A DNA stretch of 64,000 nt from Pseudomonas sp. R4-35-07 (GCF_003852235.1 NZ_CP027732.1:1674001-1738000), one strand, 5' to 3'. Positions 15,862 through 25,322 are shown, counted from the stretch's first letter. Notes: generated by a model not told the origin, from the letters alone. Numbers and translations are program-made.

Positions 15862-16581
15862 TCAGTTAGCTGCTGGAGCAGCGTATTTTTTTAGGAGACG
15901 CTCGACGCGCTCCAAATCCTTTTTGCCACCGCAGTTGGTGTTCAGCTCGATGGCGCGGGACAGATATTTTTTCGAGGACTCCAGGTGACACAGGGCGGCC
16001 ACCTTGCTTTCCGACGTGTCGTCGTCCGAAACCATCTCTGCGAAAGCTTTGCCCAGGGCCAGATGCAGCTTGGCTTTAGCCTGGTCGGGCATGTCTTCTT
16101 CACCCGCGATTTGCTCAGTGCGCAGCAGCAGCTTCACGTCGAACGTGCCACCGGCCTTCTGCGCCTTCAGGGCGACTTCGGCAATTTCTTCGGCAACGAT
16201 GGTGCCGGTAGTGCGTTCGAAGCGGTCAGGCATGAGCAAGGCGTGCTGGATGACGTACTCGGCAATGTCCAGGGCGCCGGCAAAGTCGCCGGCATCCATT
16301 CGCCAAACCATCAAAGTGGTTAGCACCTGGTCCTGCGCGCCTTTGCCGCCTGCCAGCACGCCTTCCACGTATGGGACGTATTCGGGCAGCAGTTGCTTTT
16401 TCAGCTCTGCTTTGCCTTCGGTGGACTGCACCTGTTTCAGGCGCAAGTAGTCCTGCTGAAGTTTCGCCAGGTGCAGTTCGTAAACAGTGGAACCTTCCAT
16501 GGTCATGGCTGGGCCGGCCACAGCGGCCGCTGCGACGGCTGCCGTGACGCGCTGGAAGTGACGACGGCAAGGATTGGTCAT
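15862..16581 (-). CDS. Terminase small subunit M (P2 gpM-like)
   Basis: A 239-residue protein that recognises cos and brings the large subunit. It begins MTNPCRRHFQRVTAAVAAAA, the usual gpM opening, followed by ELHLAKLQQDYLRLKQVQS and LPEYVPYVEGVLAGGKGAQD. The C-terminus is Lys-rich. It is co-oriented with gpN and lies 11 bp after it. Confidence 0.93.
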   Translation of the reverse strand: MTNPCRRHFQRVTAAVAAAAVAGPAMTMEGSTVYELHLAKLQQDYLRLKQVQSTEGKAELKKQLLPEYVPYVEGVLAGGKGAQDQVLTTLMVWRMDAGDFAGALDIAEYVIQHALLMPDRFERTTGTIVAEEIAEVALKAQKAGGTFDVKLLLRTEQIAGEEDMPDQAKAKLHLALGKAFAEMVSDDDTSESKVAALCHLESSKKYLSRAIELNTNCGGKKDLERVERLLKKYAAPAAN

Positions 16582-16592
16582 GGTTGCTCGCC

Positions 16593-17600
16593 TTAGCTCA
16601 GGGTGATGTTTTCGGCCATGGCTGCGCAGCCAAGGTCTTCGATCACGTAGGCTTCGTTGACCGACTCGTAGTTTTCGATACGGTCGCGTTTGGCGTTATC
16701 CACCACCGTGCGGCGGCGGGTGCCTTCCTGCCAGTAGATCGACAGGTTGTCGAGGCGGGTAACCAACAGGCCGTTCGGCGGGAAGTGAGGCACTCGCACC
16801 GCCGGCAGGTTGCCGATGCGCTTCTGGCTGGTGACGATATCGGCCGCGAGCATTTCGGTCGGCGCTTGGGTTTTGTTGATGATCGGGAAGTACTTGTCGG
16901 CCAGCAGCTGGCGACCGCAGATCACCACCAGGTCAGTATCTTCCTGGTACCAGGGCTCGATGAACTCGTTGACCATGCTCACGACCAGGGCGTCGATGTT
17001 TTCGAAGTCCTTGCCCGCGCCGATCTGGATCTTGCCGCTGCCGTCGACCACTTCTTTCATAACGCGTGCAGGGTTCTCCAGGCGCATCTTTTGCAGCCAT
17101 CCGACGTTAACGTCCTGCAGCAGCTTGTTGATGTCCGGTTTAGAGGTCGCCGCACGGCTGGTACCGTTCCAGCCAATCATGATCCGGTTGAGCGCCTGGG
17201 CCCGGATGATGGCGTCACGGATACGCGCCTGAAAGTCTTTGAACTTGGCCCATTGGTCCAGCTTCTGGTAACGCAGGCCGGTATCGAAGTTGGTTTGGGT
17301 GCAGGTGTACCCACGGTTGTCGAGGCCGGTAGGATCGCGTGGCTCGCGGTCTTGCTGGGTGGTATCGGTGGTGCCGGCAATAGTACCGTCGATACCGATG
17401 CCGATTTTTTCGCCCGATTGCTCAGCCACGCCATAGACGTTGATCGAGCTGAGAAACGCGCTCGACTCCTGCATCCGGGTTTCCAACGTCTGTGCAACGG
17501 ATGGAGCAGCTGTGAATTTGGTGGTGACGTCGCTCACGCCGTGCAATTGGGCGAGTTGTTGCAGGTAAGCGTTGAAAAGAACGCGAGTATCGTTACGCAT
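16593..17600 (-). CDS. Major capsid protein N (P2 gpN-like)
   Basis: A 335-residue capsid precursor. The opening MRNDTRVLFNAYLQQLAQLH and SINVYGVAEQSGEKIGIGID, YTCTQTNFDTGLRYQKLDQW, and IMIGWNGTSRAATSKPDINK are diagnostic. It is processed by the scaffold protease in P2. It lies 45 bp downstream of gpO and appears intact. Confidence 0.95.
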   Translation of the reverse strand: MRNDTRVLFNAYLQQLAQLHGVSDVTTKFTAAPSVAQTLETRMQESSAFLSSINVYGVAEQSGEKIGIGIDGTIAGTTDTTQQDREPRDPTGLDNRGYTCTQTNFDTGLRYQKLDQWAKFKDFQARIRDAIIRAQALNRIMIGWNGTSRAATSKPDINKLLQDVNVGWLQKMRLENPARVMKEVVDGSGKIQIGAGKDFENIDALVVSMVNEFIEPWYQEDTDLVVICGRQLLADKYFPIINKTQAPTEMLAADIVTSQKRIGNLPAVRVPHFPPNGLLVTRLDNLSIYWQEGTRRRTVVDNAKRDRIENYESVNEAYVIEDLGCAAMAENITLS

Positions 17601-17645
17601 GGTGTTCTCCGATGTTCCTTGGCTGGGTGTTGTCCGTGATCTGGA

Positions 17646-18524
17646 TTAGCAGTCGGTGACGAGCGCGCCGTCACCGCCCGTAGCCGGCGGGCGAACGGAG
17701 TACTGCGGTTTCTGGCCGGTGGTGTCCGGGGTTTTTTCGAGCTGTTGAACCAACGCCGTGAAGTCGGCAGACAGCTTTTCGTGAGCGGTCTGCAGCTTTT
17801 CGCGGGCGGTTTTTTCGGCGGTAAAGGCTTCGCCCTGACCGGCGACATGCTCGGCCATGGCTTCAACAGCCTCGCCGAGTTCAGTGAATAGGGCGGCGTC
17901 CTTGCCTTCCTTGTCCTTGCTCTTGCCGAGTAGGTCGAGAACGCGGCTAAACAGGCCTGCGACTTTGCCGCTTTCGTCCTCAACTTCTTCGAATTCAAGT
18001 TCGATCTCGACGACCTCAGAAAAGAGGTTGCCGGGGTCGCGTTTGCGACTGGTCAGCGGGTTCATGTCCGGGTGTTGGGCGCTGAACGTCAGCATCTCAG
18101 TGCCCAGGCTGGCCGGGGTATCGGTAACGGCAATGCCGTCCAAATAGGCGCGGCCGGTGTCGGCGAATTTCGGCCGAATCTCGATGCTGGTGTACAGCTT
18201 CTGCCGTGCTTTGTTCATGGCGATCAGGTCGGAGGTCGGTTCGATTTGCGCGAACAAGGCCAATTTTTTGGCCCCGGCAATCTCCACCTCTTCCGTCTTC
18301 AGCGCGACGACATCGCCGTAAGCGCGGAAAGGGCTATCCGGCAGCAAGCTGCGCATGTGCTCAATCCAAACCCGCGCACCGTAGGTGTTCTGGCTGTAGG
18401 TTTCGGCAGCGTCGACCAGCCATTGGCGCTCGATCTGACGACCATCGGTAGTGGCGCCTTCAACGGCGACACGGAAGAACTTGGAGCGTTGTTTCTTGGC
18501 TGGGTTGTCGGTTTTGCCGGCCAT
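17646..18524 (-). CDS. Capsid scaffolding protein / protease O (GPO family)
   Basis: A 292-residue scaffold-protease. The N-terminal protease part includes KKQRSKFFRVAVEGATTDGR, GARVWIEHMRSLLPDSPFRA and SIEIRPKFADTGRAYLDGIA. The C-terminal part (residues about 190-270) is acidic and helical, with an EKTAREKLQTAHEKL coiled coil acting as scaffold. The start at 18524 is chosen over the longer frame because MAGKTDNPAKKQRSKFF is the family's usual beginning. It is divergent from the terminase gene, with about 150 bp of shared promoter space. Confidence 0.93.
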   Translation of the reverse strand: MAGKTDNPAKKQRSKFFRVAVEGATTDGRQIERQWLVDAAETYSQNTYGARVWIEHMRSLLPDSPFRAYGDVVALKTEEVEIAGAKKLALFAQIEPTSDLIAMNKARQKLYTSIEIRPKFADTGRAYLDGIAVTDTPASLGTEMLTFSAQHPDMNPLTSRKRDPGNLFSEVVEIELEFEEVEDESGKVAGLFSRVLDLLGKSKDKEGKDAALFTELGEAVEAMAEHVAGQGEAFTAEKTAREKLQTAHEKLSADFTALVQQLEKTPDTTGQKPQYSVRPPATGGDGALVTDC

Positions 18525-18676
18525 GCGTGAATCCCTCAGTGCGGTGGCAGTCTGCCTTGGCGATGAGCGCATGTTGTTGAGCGCGGGCGCGACGGGCAAC
18601 GAGGCGCTGTTGTAGATCGTTGATCTACAAGGGGCGGAGGGGGAACTGTTCGCGCGCGGGCGGCAGCATCTGCGCC

Positions 18677-20434
18677 ATGAATGCCATCGTCGAATTACCT
18701 ACCGATCACCGCCGCCACGCCAAGCACCTGTATTGGCAGGGCTATCGCGTGTGCGAGATCGCTGAGTTGATCGGGGAGAAGGAAAAAACACTGCACAGCT
18801 GGAAGGCCCGTGACGAATGGGACCGGGCGACACCGCTGGAGCGTATTCAGGCAGCGACCGAAGCCCGCTTGGTGCAGCTGATCCTGAAAGACCCCAAGTC
18901 AGGGTCCGACTACAAGGAAATTGACCTGTTGCACCGCCAACTGGAGCGGCAAGCCCGTATTCAGCGCTTCAACGACGGCGGTACCGAAACCGAGTTGAAC
19001 CCGAACCTGGCTAAGCGCAATGAGGGACCGAAAAAAGCGCCGAAACGCAACGAGTTCGACGAAGAACACATCGAAAAACTGACCGAAGCGTTCATTGATG
19101 GCTGTTTCGGTTACCAGTTGGATTGGTACAAGGCCGGCAATCAGCGAACCCGCGCGATACTCAAGTCACGGCAGATCGGCGCGACTTACTATTTCGCCCG
19201 TGAAGCGCTGATCGATGCGCTGACGACGGGTCGCAACCAGATTTTCCTGTCGGCCTCGAAAAACCAGGCGCACATCTTCAAGGCTTACATCCAGGCTTTT
19301 GCCCGTGAGGTGGTGGGTGTTGAGCTGACCGGCGATCCAATCATCCTGGGCAATGGCGCCGAGCTGCACTTCCTGGGCACCAACGCTCGGACGGCCCAGG
19401 GCTATCACGGCAACTTCTACTTCGACGAATTTTTTTGGACGTTCAAGTTCAAGGAACTGAACAAGGTCGCCAGCGGCATGGCGATGCAGAAGCAATACCG
19501 CCGGACCTACTTTTCGACACCTTCCAGCATGGCCCACGAAGCCTATACGTTCTGGACTGGCGAGCGTTTCAACAAAGGCAAACCGGCGGCGCAACGGGTC
19601 AAAATCGACGTTTCCCACGATGCCCTGCAACAGGGCCGGCTGTGTGAAGACCGGGTGTGGCGGCAGATCGTCACCATTTTGGACGCTGAAGACCGTGGTT
19701 GCGACCTGTTCGACTTGGACGAGCTGCGCCAGGAATACGATGCCGAGGCTTTCCAGAACCTGCTGATGTGCCAGTTCATCGACGACGGTGCCAGCATATT
19801 CCCGCTTGCGATGCTGCAGCCTTGCATGGTGGACAGCTGGGATCTATGGGCCGAGGACTACAAACCGTTTGCCGCGCGTCCGTTTGGAGATCGCCAGGTT
19901 TGGGTGGGCTACGACCCAGCTGAGAACGGCGACAGCGCTGCATTGGTGGTAATTGCTCCACCGACGGTTCCCGGCGGCAAGTTCCGGGTGCTGGAAAGAC
20001 ACCAATTCCGGGGGATGGACTTTGCCGCCCAGGCCGAGTCGATTCGCCAGGTCACCAGGCGCTACTGGGTGACTTACATCGGTATCGACATCACCGGTAT
20101 GGGGTCTGGTGTGGCCCAGTTGGTGAAGCAATTCTTCCCGAATATCACCACGTTCAGCTATTCGCCTGAGGTCAAGACGCGCCTGGTGTTGAAGGCGTAC
20201 GACGTCATCAAGAACGGCCGTCTGGAGTTTGATGCCGGTTGGACGGATATGGCGCAGTCGTTGATGGCTATTCGCAAAACAGTCACCGCCTCCGGGCGCC
20301 AGTTCACTTATACGGCCGGTCGCACCGACGAGACAGGCCATGCCGACTTGGCGTGGGCGACCTTCCACGCCCTGCATAACGAGCCTCTTGAAGGGCAGAC
20401 CACGGCGAATACCGGATTTATGGAGTCCTATTGA
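18677..20434 (+). CDS. Terminase large subunit, ATPase P (P2 gpP-like)
   Basis: A 585-residue packaging motor. An N-terminal helix-turn-helix (YWQGYRVCEIAELIGEKEKT) is followed by the ATPase core with KSRQIGATYYFA (variant Walker A) and FYFDEFFWTFK (Walker B). The nuclease region follows (WVGYDPAENGDSAALVVIAP; GIDITGMGSGV). It is oriented opposite to gpO and in line with gpQ, exactly as in P2. Its stop overlaps the gpQ start. It looks complete. Confidence 0.95.
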   Translation: MNAIVELPTDHRRHAKHLYWQGYRVCEIAELIGEKEKTLHSWKARDEWDRATPLERIQAATEARLVQLILKDPKSGSDYKEIDLLHRQLERQARIQRFNDGGTETELNPNLAKRNEGPKKAPKRNEFDEEHIEKLTEAFIDGCFGYQLDWYKAGNQRTRAILKSRQIGATYYFAREALIDALTTGRNQIFLSASKNQAHIFKAYIQAFAREVVGVELTGDPIILGNGAELHFLGTNARTAQGYHGNFYFDEFFWTFKFKELNKVASGMAMQKQYRRTYFSTPSSMAHEAYTFWTGERFNKGKPAAQRVKIDVSHDALQQGRLCEDRVWRQIVTILDAEDRGCDLFDLDELRQEYDAEAFQNLLMCQFIDDGASIFPLAMLQPCMVDSWDLWAEDYKPFAARPFGDRQVWVGYDPAENGDSAALVVIAPPTVPGGKFRVLERHQFRGMDFAAQAESIRQVTRRYWVTYIGIDITGMGSGVAQLVKQFFPNITTFSYSPEVKTRLVLKAYDVIKNGRLEFDAGWTDMAQSLMAIRKTVTASGRQFTYTAGRTDETGHADLAWATFHALHNEPLEGQTTANTGFMESY

Positions 20435-21486
20435 TGAGCAAACGTAAGCGCGGAACCCAACTGAGCACCGTTCAGCAACCCATTGAGGGGGACGTGCTAC
20501 CCGCTGAATCCGGCCCGGTCGAGGCATTCACCTTCGGTGATCCGGCGCCCGTGCTCGATAGCAGGGAGATCCTCGACTACCTGGAGTGCTGGGCCAATGG
20601 GCGTTGGTTCGAAACACCTATGTCCATGGATGGGTTAGCCAAGACGACCCGCGCCAGTGTTTACCTGCAGTCCGGCCTCAACTTCAAGCGCAACATGCTG
20701 GCCCGCACGTTCGTTCCACACCGGCTGTTGAGCCGTCAGGCCTTTGAGCAGTTCGCCCTGGACTGGCTCTGGTGCGGCAACTGCTACCTTGAAAAGCGCA
20801 ACAACATGCTGCGCAACACCATGGGCTTGCTGCCGCCGTTGGCGAAGTACATGCGTCGAGGCGTCGACATGGAAACCTATTACCAGGTGCGCGGCTGGAA
20901 GGATGAGCACGAGTTTGCACCAGGTTCGGTTTGCCACCTACGCGAGGCCGATATCAATCAAGAGATTTATGGGTTGCCGGAGTGGCTGGCAGCGCTGCAG
21001 AGCGCGCTGCTCAACGAGAGCGCCACGCTATTCCGTCGCAAGTACTACAACAACGGCAGTCATGCCGGATTCATTCTGTATATGACCGACGCGGCGCAGA
21101 AGGAAGAGGACATCGACTCCCTGCGCACAGCGCTGAAGAACTCGAAAGGGCCGGGTAACTTTCGCAACCTTTTCGTGTACGCGCCGGCCGGGAAGAAAGA
21201 TGGCATCCAATTGATCCCGGTGAGCGAGGTTGCTGCCAAGGACGAGTTCAGCTCGATCAAGAACATCAGCCGCGACGATCTGCTCGCGGCTTTGCGTATT
21301 CCACCCCAATTGATGGGCATCGTGCCGCAGAACGCGGGCGGTTTCGGGTCGTTGCGAGAGGCTGCTGAAGTTTGGGCGGTCAACGAGCTGGAGCCGTTGC
21401 AGGCCAGGCTGGCCCAGGTTAACGACTGGCTGGGTGAAGAGGTTGTCAGCTTCAAAGAATTTGAGCTTCCAACGGGGGGGAAGTAG
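20434..21486 (+). CDS. Phage portal protein Q (PBSX/P2 gpQ family)
   Basis: A 350-residue portal vertex protein. Recognisable segments are AFTFGDPAPVLDSREILDYL, FKRNMLARTFVPHRLLSRQA, DWLWCGNCYLEKRNNMLRN and the C-terminal FGSLREAAEVWAVNELEPLQ. The ATG at 20434 overlaps the terminase TGA by one base. The packaging site should lie near this end of the late block, but I cannot identify it. Confidence 0.94.
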   Translation: MSKRKRGTQLSTVQQPIEGDVLPAESGPVEAFTFGDPAPVLDSREILDYLECWANGRWFETPMSMDGLAKTTRASVYLQSGLNFKRNMLARTFVPHRLLSRQAFEQFALDWLWCGNCYLEKRNNMLRNTMGLLPPLAKYMRRGVDMETYYQVRGWKDEHEFAPGSVCHLREADINQEIYGLPEWLAALQSALLNESATLFRRKYYNNGSHAGFILYMTDAAQKEEDIDSLRTALKNSKGPGNFRNLFVYAPAGKKDGIQLIPVSEVAAKDEFSSIKNISRDDLLAALRIPPQLMGIVPQNAGGFGSLREAAEVWAVNELEPLQARLAQVNDWLGEEVVSFKEFELPTGGK

Positions 21487-21642
21487 TACCCCCGCGCAGT
21501 AAACGAGGCGACGAGCGTGTGCGCTAACACCCGCTCGACGCTGAATCACTCGAACACGCCGAGTGCTCCAACCAAGGCCTCGCCCCACTGCGCAGGGGGT
21601 GCGAAGCCTAAGCGAATCCAATTTTCAAAACAAGGATCACTT

Positions 21643-22437
21643 ATGAGCACACCGATTATCCCGTGGATGGGCGGCAAGCGTCGCCTGGCAGATCGTCTTA
21701 TTCCACTGTTCCCGCCGCACGAATGCTATGTCGAGGTCTTTGCCGGCGGCGCCGCGCTCTATTTCATGCGTCCCCAGGCTGCGCCTGTCGAAGTACTCAA
21801 CGACATCAACGGTGACCTGGTGACGCTGTATCGGGTCGTTCAAAACCACTTGGAGGAGTTCGTGCGCCAGTTCAAATGGGCGCTCAGCTCCAGGCAGGTG
21901 TTCGAATGGCAGAAGATGACCCGGCCGGAAACCCTGACCGATATTCAGCGGGCGGCCCGTTTTTTCTACCTGCAGCACCATGCCTTCGCCGGCAAGGTCA
22001 GCGGGCAGACCTTCGGTACCGCCACCACCGGCCCAGCCATCAACCTGTTGCGGATCGAGGAAAACCTGTCTGCGGCCTGGCAACGGTTGTCTGGCACCTA
22101 TGTCGAGAACCTGGGCTGGCTTGAATGCGCTGAACGCTACGACAGACCGCACACCTTCCACTACATGGACCCGCCTTACTGGCAGACAGCTGGCTATGGG
22201 GTGGACTTTCCGTTTGAGAACTATGAGCGGATGGCCGACTTCATGCGGCGTTGCAAGGGCAAGGTGATGGTGAGTATTAACGACCACCCAGATATCCGCC
22301 GGGTGTTCGAGGGCTTTCACTTTGAAACGGTGGATATTCGGTACAGCACGGCGAATCAGCGGCAAGGCAAAGCAGAAGTGAGCGGGGAGCTGATCATCAT
22401 GAACTGGGAGCCGAACGCCTTCGGCGGCCTGTTCTAG
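21643..22437 (+). CDS. D12-class N6-adenine DNA methyltransferase
   Basis: A 264-residue Dam-like enzyme. The SAM-binding motif PWMGGKRRLA at the start, VEVFAGGAALYF, and the catalytic DPPY in HYMDPPYWQTAGYG mark the D12 class. The start at 21643 follows AAGGATCACTT. It has no partner restriction enzyme, so it probably protects or regulates the phage DNA. It follows the portal gene by about 150 bp, and its 3' end overlaps the convergent SRAP gene by 4 bp. Confidence 0.93.
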   Translation: MSTPIIPWMGGKRRLADRLIPLFPPHECYVEVFAGGAALYFMRPQAAPVEVLNDINGDLVTLYRVVQNHLEEFVRQFKWALSSRQVFEWQKMTRPETLTDIQRAARFFYLQHHAFAGKVSGQTFGTATTGPAINLLRIEENLSAAWQRLSGTYVENLGWLECAERYDRPHTFHYMDPPYWQTAGYGVDFPFENYERMADFMRRCKGKVMVSINDHPDIRRVFEGFHFETVDIRYSTANQRQGKAEVSGELIIMNWEPNAFGGLF

Positions 22438-23114
22438 CGCATTGGCTGGATCAAACTGGGTCCTTTGTTTTTTACGTTACCGACCGCGACGTCGACCTTG
22501 AACCATTCAAAGGCCTCGGCCGGCTCGCCTTGATGCAACACCATCTGCTCGGCACGTTCCTTTGGCGTTGCCGGGTCCAACCATTCACGGGCCAGGTCCG
22601 GGGTTAACACCACGGGCCTTCGGTCGTGGATGTCCACCATGCCCCCGACACTGTCTGCGGTAATAATCACGAAGCCGTCATGCTCGCCTGGTCCGTGATC
22701 GACGTCGGGCAGCTGACCGATCGATGCGCACAGCACTGGCGCGCCATCCCTCCGGCGGATCAGGTAGGGCTGTTTTTTGGGGCCGCCTTCGTCAACCCAT
22801 TCAAACCAGTTATCTATTGGCGCGATTGCGCGGTATGGCCAGATCGAGCGGAAGAACGATCCGTGCGCGACTTTCTCGACTCGGGCATTGATTGGCGCAG
22901 CTCTGTCCTTTGCCCAATGCGGTCGCCACCCCCAGCGCACCGGGTCGGCATGCAGCAGGTCGCCCTGCAGGTGCAATAGAGCAACCTGGGTGGTTGGAGC
23001 CACGTTGTAACGATCAAGCGGCAGCTCACCGACGGAATTTGCCAGGGCATTAGGCATGCTCAATGCCGCAACGAAGTCATGAATGCCGCTGTATTGTGAA
23101 AGTCGTCCACACAT
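22434..23114 (-). CDS. SOS response-associated peptidase (SRAP / YedK-HMCES family)
   Basis: A 226-residue protein that in E. coli and humans crosslinks to abasic sites in single-stranded DNA through Cys2. Visible are MCGR (Cys2 after Met removal), APINARVEKV with the active-site Asn, DNWFEW with the Glu, and DIHDRRPVVL with the His region. It is full length. Carriage by a prophage suggests protection of replicating phage DNA; that is inference. It is divergent from a small gene at 23198, with an 83-bp gap holding the promoters. Confidence 0.94.
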   Translation of the reverse strand: MCGRLSQYSGIHDFVAALSMPNALANSVGELPLDRYNVAPTTQVALLHLQGDLLHADPVRWGWRPHWAKDRAAPINARVEKVAHGSFFRSIWPYRAIAPIDNWFEWVDEGGPKKQPYLIRRRDGAPVLCASIGQLPDVDHGPGEHDGFVIITADSVGGMVDIHDRRPVVLTPDLAREWLDPATPKERAEQMVLHQGEPAEAFEWFKVDVAVGNVKNKGPSLIQPMR

Positions 23115-23197
23115 AACTATCTCCGCTCGTCGGTCCTGGTGAACAGCCGCGCTCCGGCCGGCCTCTACCCAATAGACACCGACGCCGGAGATTTGTC

Positions 23198-23407
23198 ATG
23201 ACAACCGACATTCGTCAGGTTAACGAGATGGAAGCGTGGCATGCGCTTCTCAATGGCGCTGAGTTTGAGGCGGGGTCGCCAGAGTACCGCTATGAAACAC
23301 GCCTCGCCCTGGCGGATAGCATGCTTGAGCGCAAGGTGATCGACTGCGGCGAATGGAGGGAGTTGGTTGAGGAAGCGGTCGCCGCTTATGCAAGCGACGC
23401 TGGTTGA
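23198..23407 (+). CDS. Small prophage protein, unknown
   Basis: A 69-residue acidic protein (MTTDIRQVNEMEAWHALLNG, then YETRLALADSMLERKVIDCG). GGAG precedes its start. The pattern of a Trp-rich N-terminus followed by LERKVIDCGEW resembles the start of the convergent neighbour (TRDMLEAGVIDDLEKF), hinting at a shared small domain. No function is known to me. Confidence 0.6.
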   Translation: MTTDIRQVNEMEAWHALLNGAEFEAGSPEYRYETRLALADSMLERKVIDCGEWRELVEEAVAAYASDAG

Positions 23408-24111
23408 TTATCGCCTTTGGGGACAAAGCCCTGACCTAAGCACATCATGCAGTCCTCGCGCAGGCCGAAGCGATCATTACAAGCTGTGCACTTGGTGAAT
23501 TTGGCGGATAGTAACAACGGCCTGGCTATCCTATAACCTTCAAAATCGCGCTCTTCCAAGGTCACCTGCGCGCAATCTACAAGTGTCCGATAGGCGTCCG
23601 CGTCACCGATGATCGGGTAAACCTTCCCATTTATAACTTGTGCGGTCTGCATCAGATCGTACAGCTCGCCTGATGGCGCGGTAAGCAGCAGCCCATTTAT
23701 CCGCCAGACCTCCTTGTCAGAGCGAAATATCAAGCGCAGGTCAGGTTTGTTGCCAATCACTTTCCCGTCAAATCCGTCCGCACCTGGGCCAGTGGCTGAA
23801 TAGTACGTGTTGGCGGTGATCCGCCCAATGCGCTCTGATGTGGACCTATCCACTACATCATAGTCGCCGCCAAACATGTACCCCTCGGCGGCGGTAGCCA
23901 GCTCTTCAACGGCGTGCCAGTAAGCCGCGTCAACCTGCTCGTCCATTTCAAACTTTTCCAGATCATCAATCACGCCTGCCTCCAGCATGTCGCGGGTTTC
24001 CCACCGGCAACTAACTCTGTGTGCCTCGGGGTGATCCATGCGGTACACGTTGTCGTCCAGCATCCCTCGCCATTTTGCGAGCCAGGCCTGTTTGAGTTCT
24101 GTAGGGGTCAT
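23386..24111 (-). CDS. LexA-box-controlled prophage protein, unknown function
   Basis: A 241-residue protein I do not recognise. The N-terminal third is helical and Trp-containing (KQAWLAKWRGMLDDNVYRMD). The middle includes GGDYDVVDRSTSERIGRITA. The C-terminus has CTACN plus CMMC, a CxxC...CxxC arrangement likely to bind zinc. A perfect LexA-type box lies 22 bp upstream of the ATG, so it should be induced by DNA damage. Its 3' end overlaps the small gene at 23198 by 22 bp on the opposite strand. It could be a phage induction factor or a DNA-damage effector; nothing decides. Confidence 0.65.
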   Translation of the reverse strand: MTPTELKQAWLAKWRGMLDDNVYRMDHPEAHRVSCRWETRDMLEAGVIDDLEKFEMDEQVDAAYWHAVEELATAAEGYMFGGDYDVVDRSTSERIGRITANTYYSATGPGADGFDGKVIGNKPDLRLIFRSDKEVWRINGLLLTAPSGELYDLMQTAQVINGKVYPIIGDADAYRTLVDCAQVTLEERDFEGYRIARPLLLSAKFTKCTACNDRFGLREDCMMCLGQGFVPKGDNQPASLA

Positions 24112-24133
24112 GAGGGTGACTGCTTAATTTTTA

Positions 24134-24149
24134 CTGTATGCGTATACAG
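24134..24149. promoter_or_regulatory. LexA (SOS) box
   Basis: CTGTATGCGTATACAG fits the gamma-proteobacterial consensus CTGT-N8-ACAG perfectly and is almost fully palindromic. It lies 22 bp before the ATG at 24111, where LexA would block the promoter of that gene. Confidence 0.85.
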
Positions 24150-24435
24150 TAATCGAGGTTTGCCCAAGACGCGATTTGAGGCGACGAACTGTAGCGGAGG
24201 AGGGAGGGCTGTTTGCAGGAAAGAGGGTCTGGAGGGATGAAGATCGGTGGTTCTACGACGTGAAAAAGCCCTGTACAACATAGCATTTTGGGCAGGTCAC
24301 AACAAGGCTTAGCACTCGTTGGAGCCAATAAACACGGGGTCGGCGCTGTTCTGAGGCATTGGTCGGGACCCTCTCGGACAGAAGGCGGGCGGCGCGGCGC
24401 TGCGGCGCTTGCCCTCCTCGATCTGGATGGGGGGT

Positions 24436-24472
24436 TGACGTGCTACACGGCGCGGGGAAGTGACGTGCTACA
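24436..24472 (+). repeat. Direct repeat pair TGACGTGCTACA
   Basis: Two exact 12-bp copies start 25 bp apart (24436-24447 and 24461-24472), each followed by a GC-rich stretch. Function unknown; they could be binding sites. Confidence 0.6.
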
Positions 24473-24707
24473 GGCCGTGGGTAGGAGGGTCTGCACCTGG
24501 CGCGCGCCGTCGTCCCCCCACCTCGCCTGCGGGCTAAATGGGTCGTTTTTTCTGCGCACCTGCGGACCACTCTCGGCGGCGCAGGCTGGGCGCTTGCTTG
24601 GCGTTTTGGAGGGGACAGAAACCTGCGGAACCCTGCGAGGGTGGATGTTTTACGCAACGCTTATAAGCACGCACGAACGGCTGAAATTAGTAGGTGCCTC
24701 GGGAAAA

Positions 24708-24982
24708 AGGTTAGTTTTTTTTTGAAGGGGTGCTTTGGGCTTGGAAGGCCCGTGTTTGTTGGGCTTGAGACCTAACTTTGATGGGTTAGGTTGGGTTAGG
24801 TTAAAGGTTAGCTTTTCGTAACTAGCTGTTTTTAAAGGAATTAAAATATTGAATATTTAACACTGACAAAGGTTAGGAAATAACCAGACCTAACCGAGAA
24901 TCTAACCCCACCATCCCTTCGAAAAGCCATAAGAAACAAGGCCTTCAGGGCAGCCAGAAAAAAACTAACCCTCCTAACCTCT
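24708..24982. repeat. Iteron-like cluster of GGTTAG units
   Basis: About ten copies of GTTAG occur in both orientations within 275 bp. They include a perfect tandem of GGGTTAGGTT (24783-24802), AAGGTTAGG at 24869, and inverted CCTAAC copies at 24771, 24889 and 24973. Between them lies a TA-only-like stretch (TTAAAATATTGAATATTTAA, 24841-24860). Iterons around an AT-rich patch are the usual layout of a replication origin or of an autoregulated replication promoter. No replication gene is present. Confidence 0.6.
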
Positions 24983-25322
24983 TTCCCGTGGGTCAACATG
25001 AAAAGCTGTAAATTCTAAGGGACCGGGGCTGGCGGAGGTTCGCTAGCTGTTGCGCGTGAACGCTGTCGCACAGACACTTCGAGACTATAATAACGATCAT
25101 CAGTCTGGCTTGCCGGTGGGGCTGTGCCTCTGGAGGCATCGAGAGGATGCGACAGATGGAAGGGCGCGGTTTGAACCTGGTTCTTAGCTTGGGGAAATTT
25201 AAATATCTAGTAATGCGATTGCACCGTTCGGAGTGAGACGACTTCGAGCAATTCAAAGGCGATACTTGGTGGCACACTGCGTGTTATTTAAAGATGTCTA
25301 AAAAAGCGGAACAGTTGTTATG

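Noticed and set aside
3283..21486. R-type pyocin (tailocin) locus
   Set aside because: PrtN-like gene and contractile-tail baseplate genes suggest it, but capsid, portal and terminase genes are present while sheath and tube genes are missing.
24253..24725. Overlapping open frames on both strands (about 134 and 145 codons)
   Set aside because: Neither has a family, a good ribosome-binding site or coding-like composition; direct repeats within suggest noncoding DNA.
24990..25280. 94-codon open frame on the reverse strand upstream of the OLD gene
   Set aside because: Ser/Arg/Cys-rich, no family, and it lies against the promoter region of the OLD gene.
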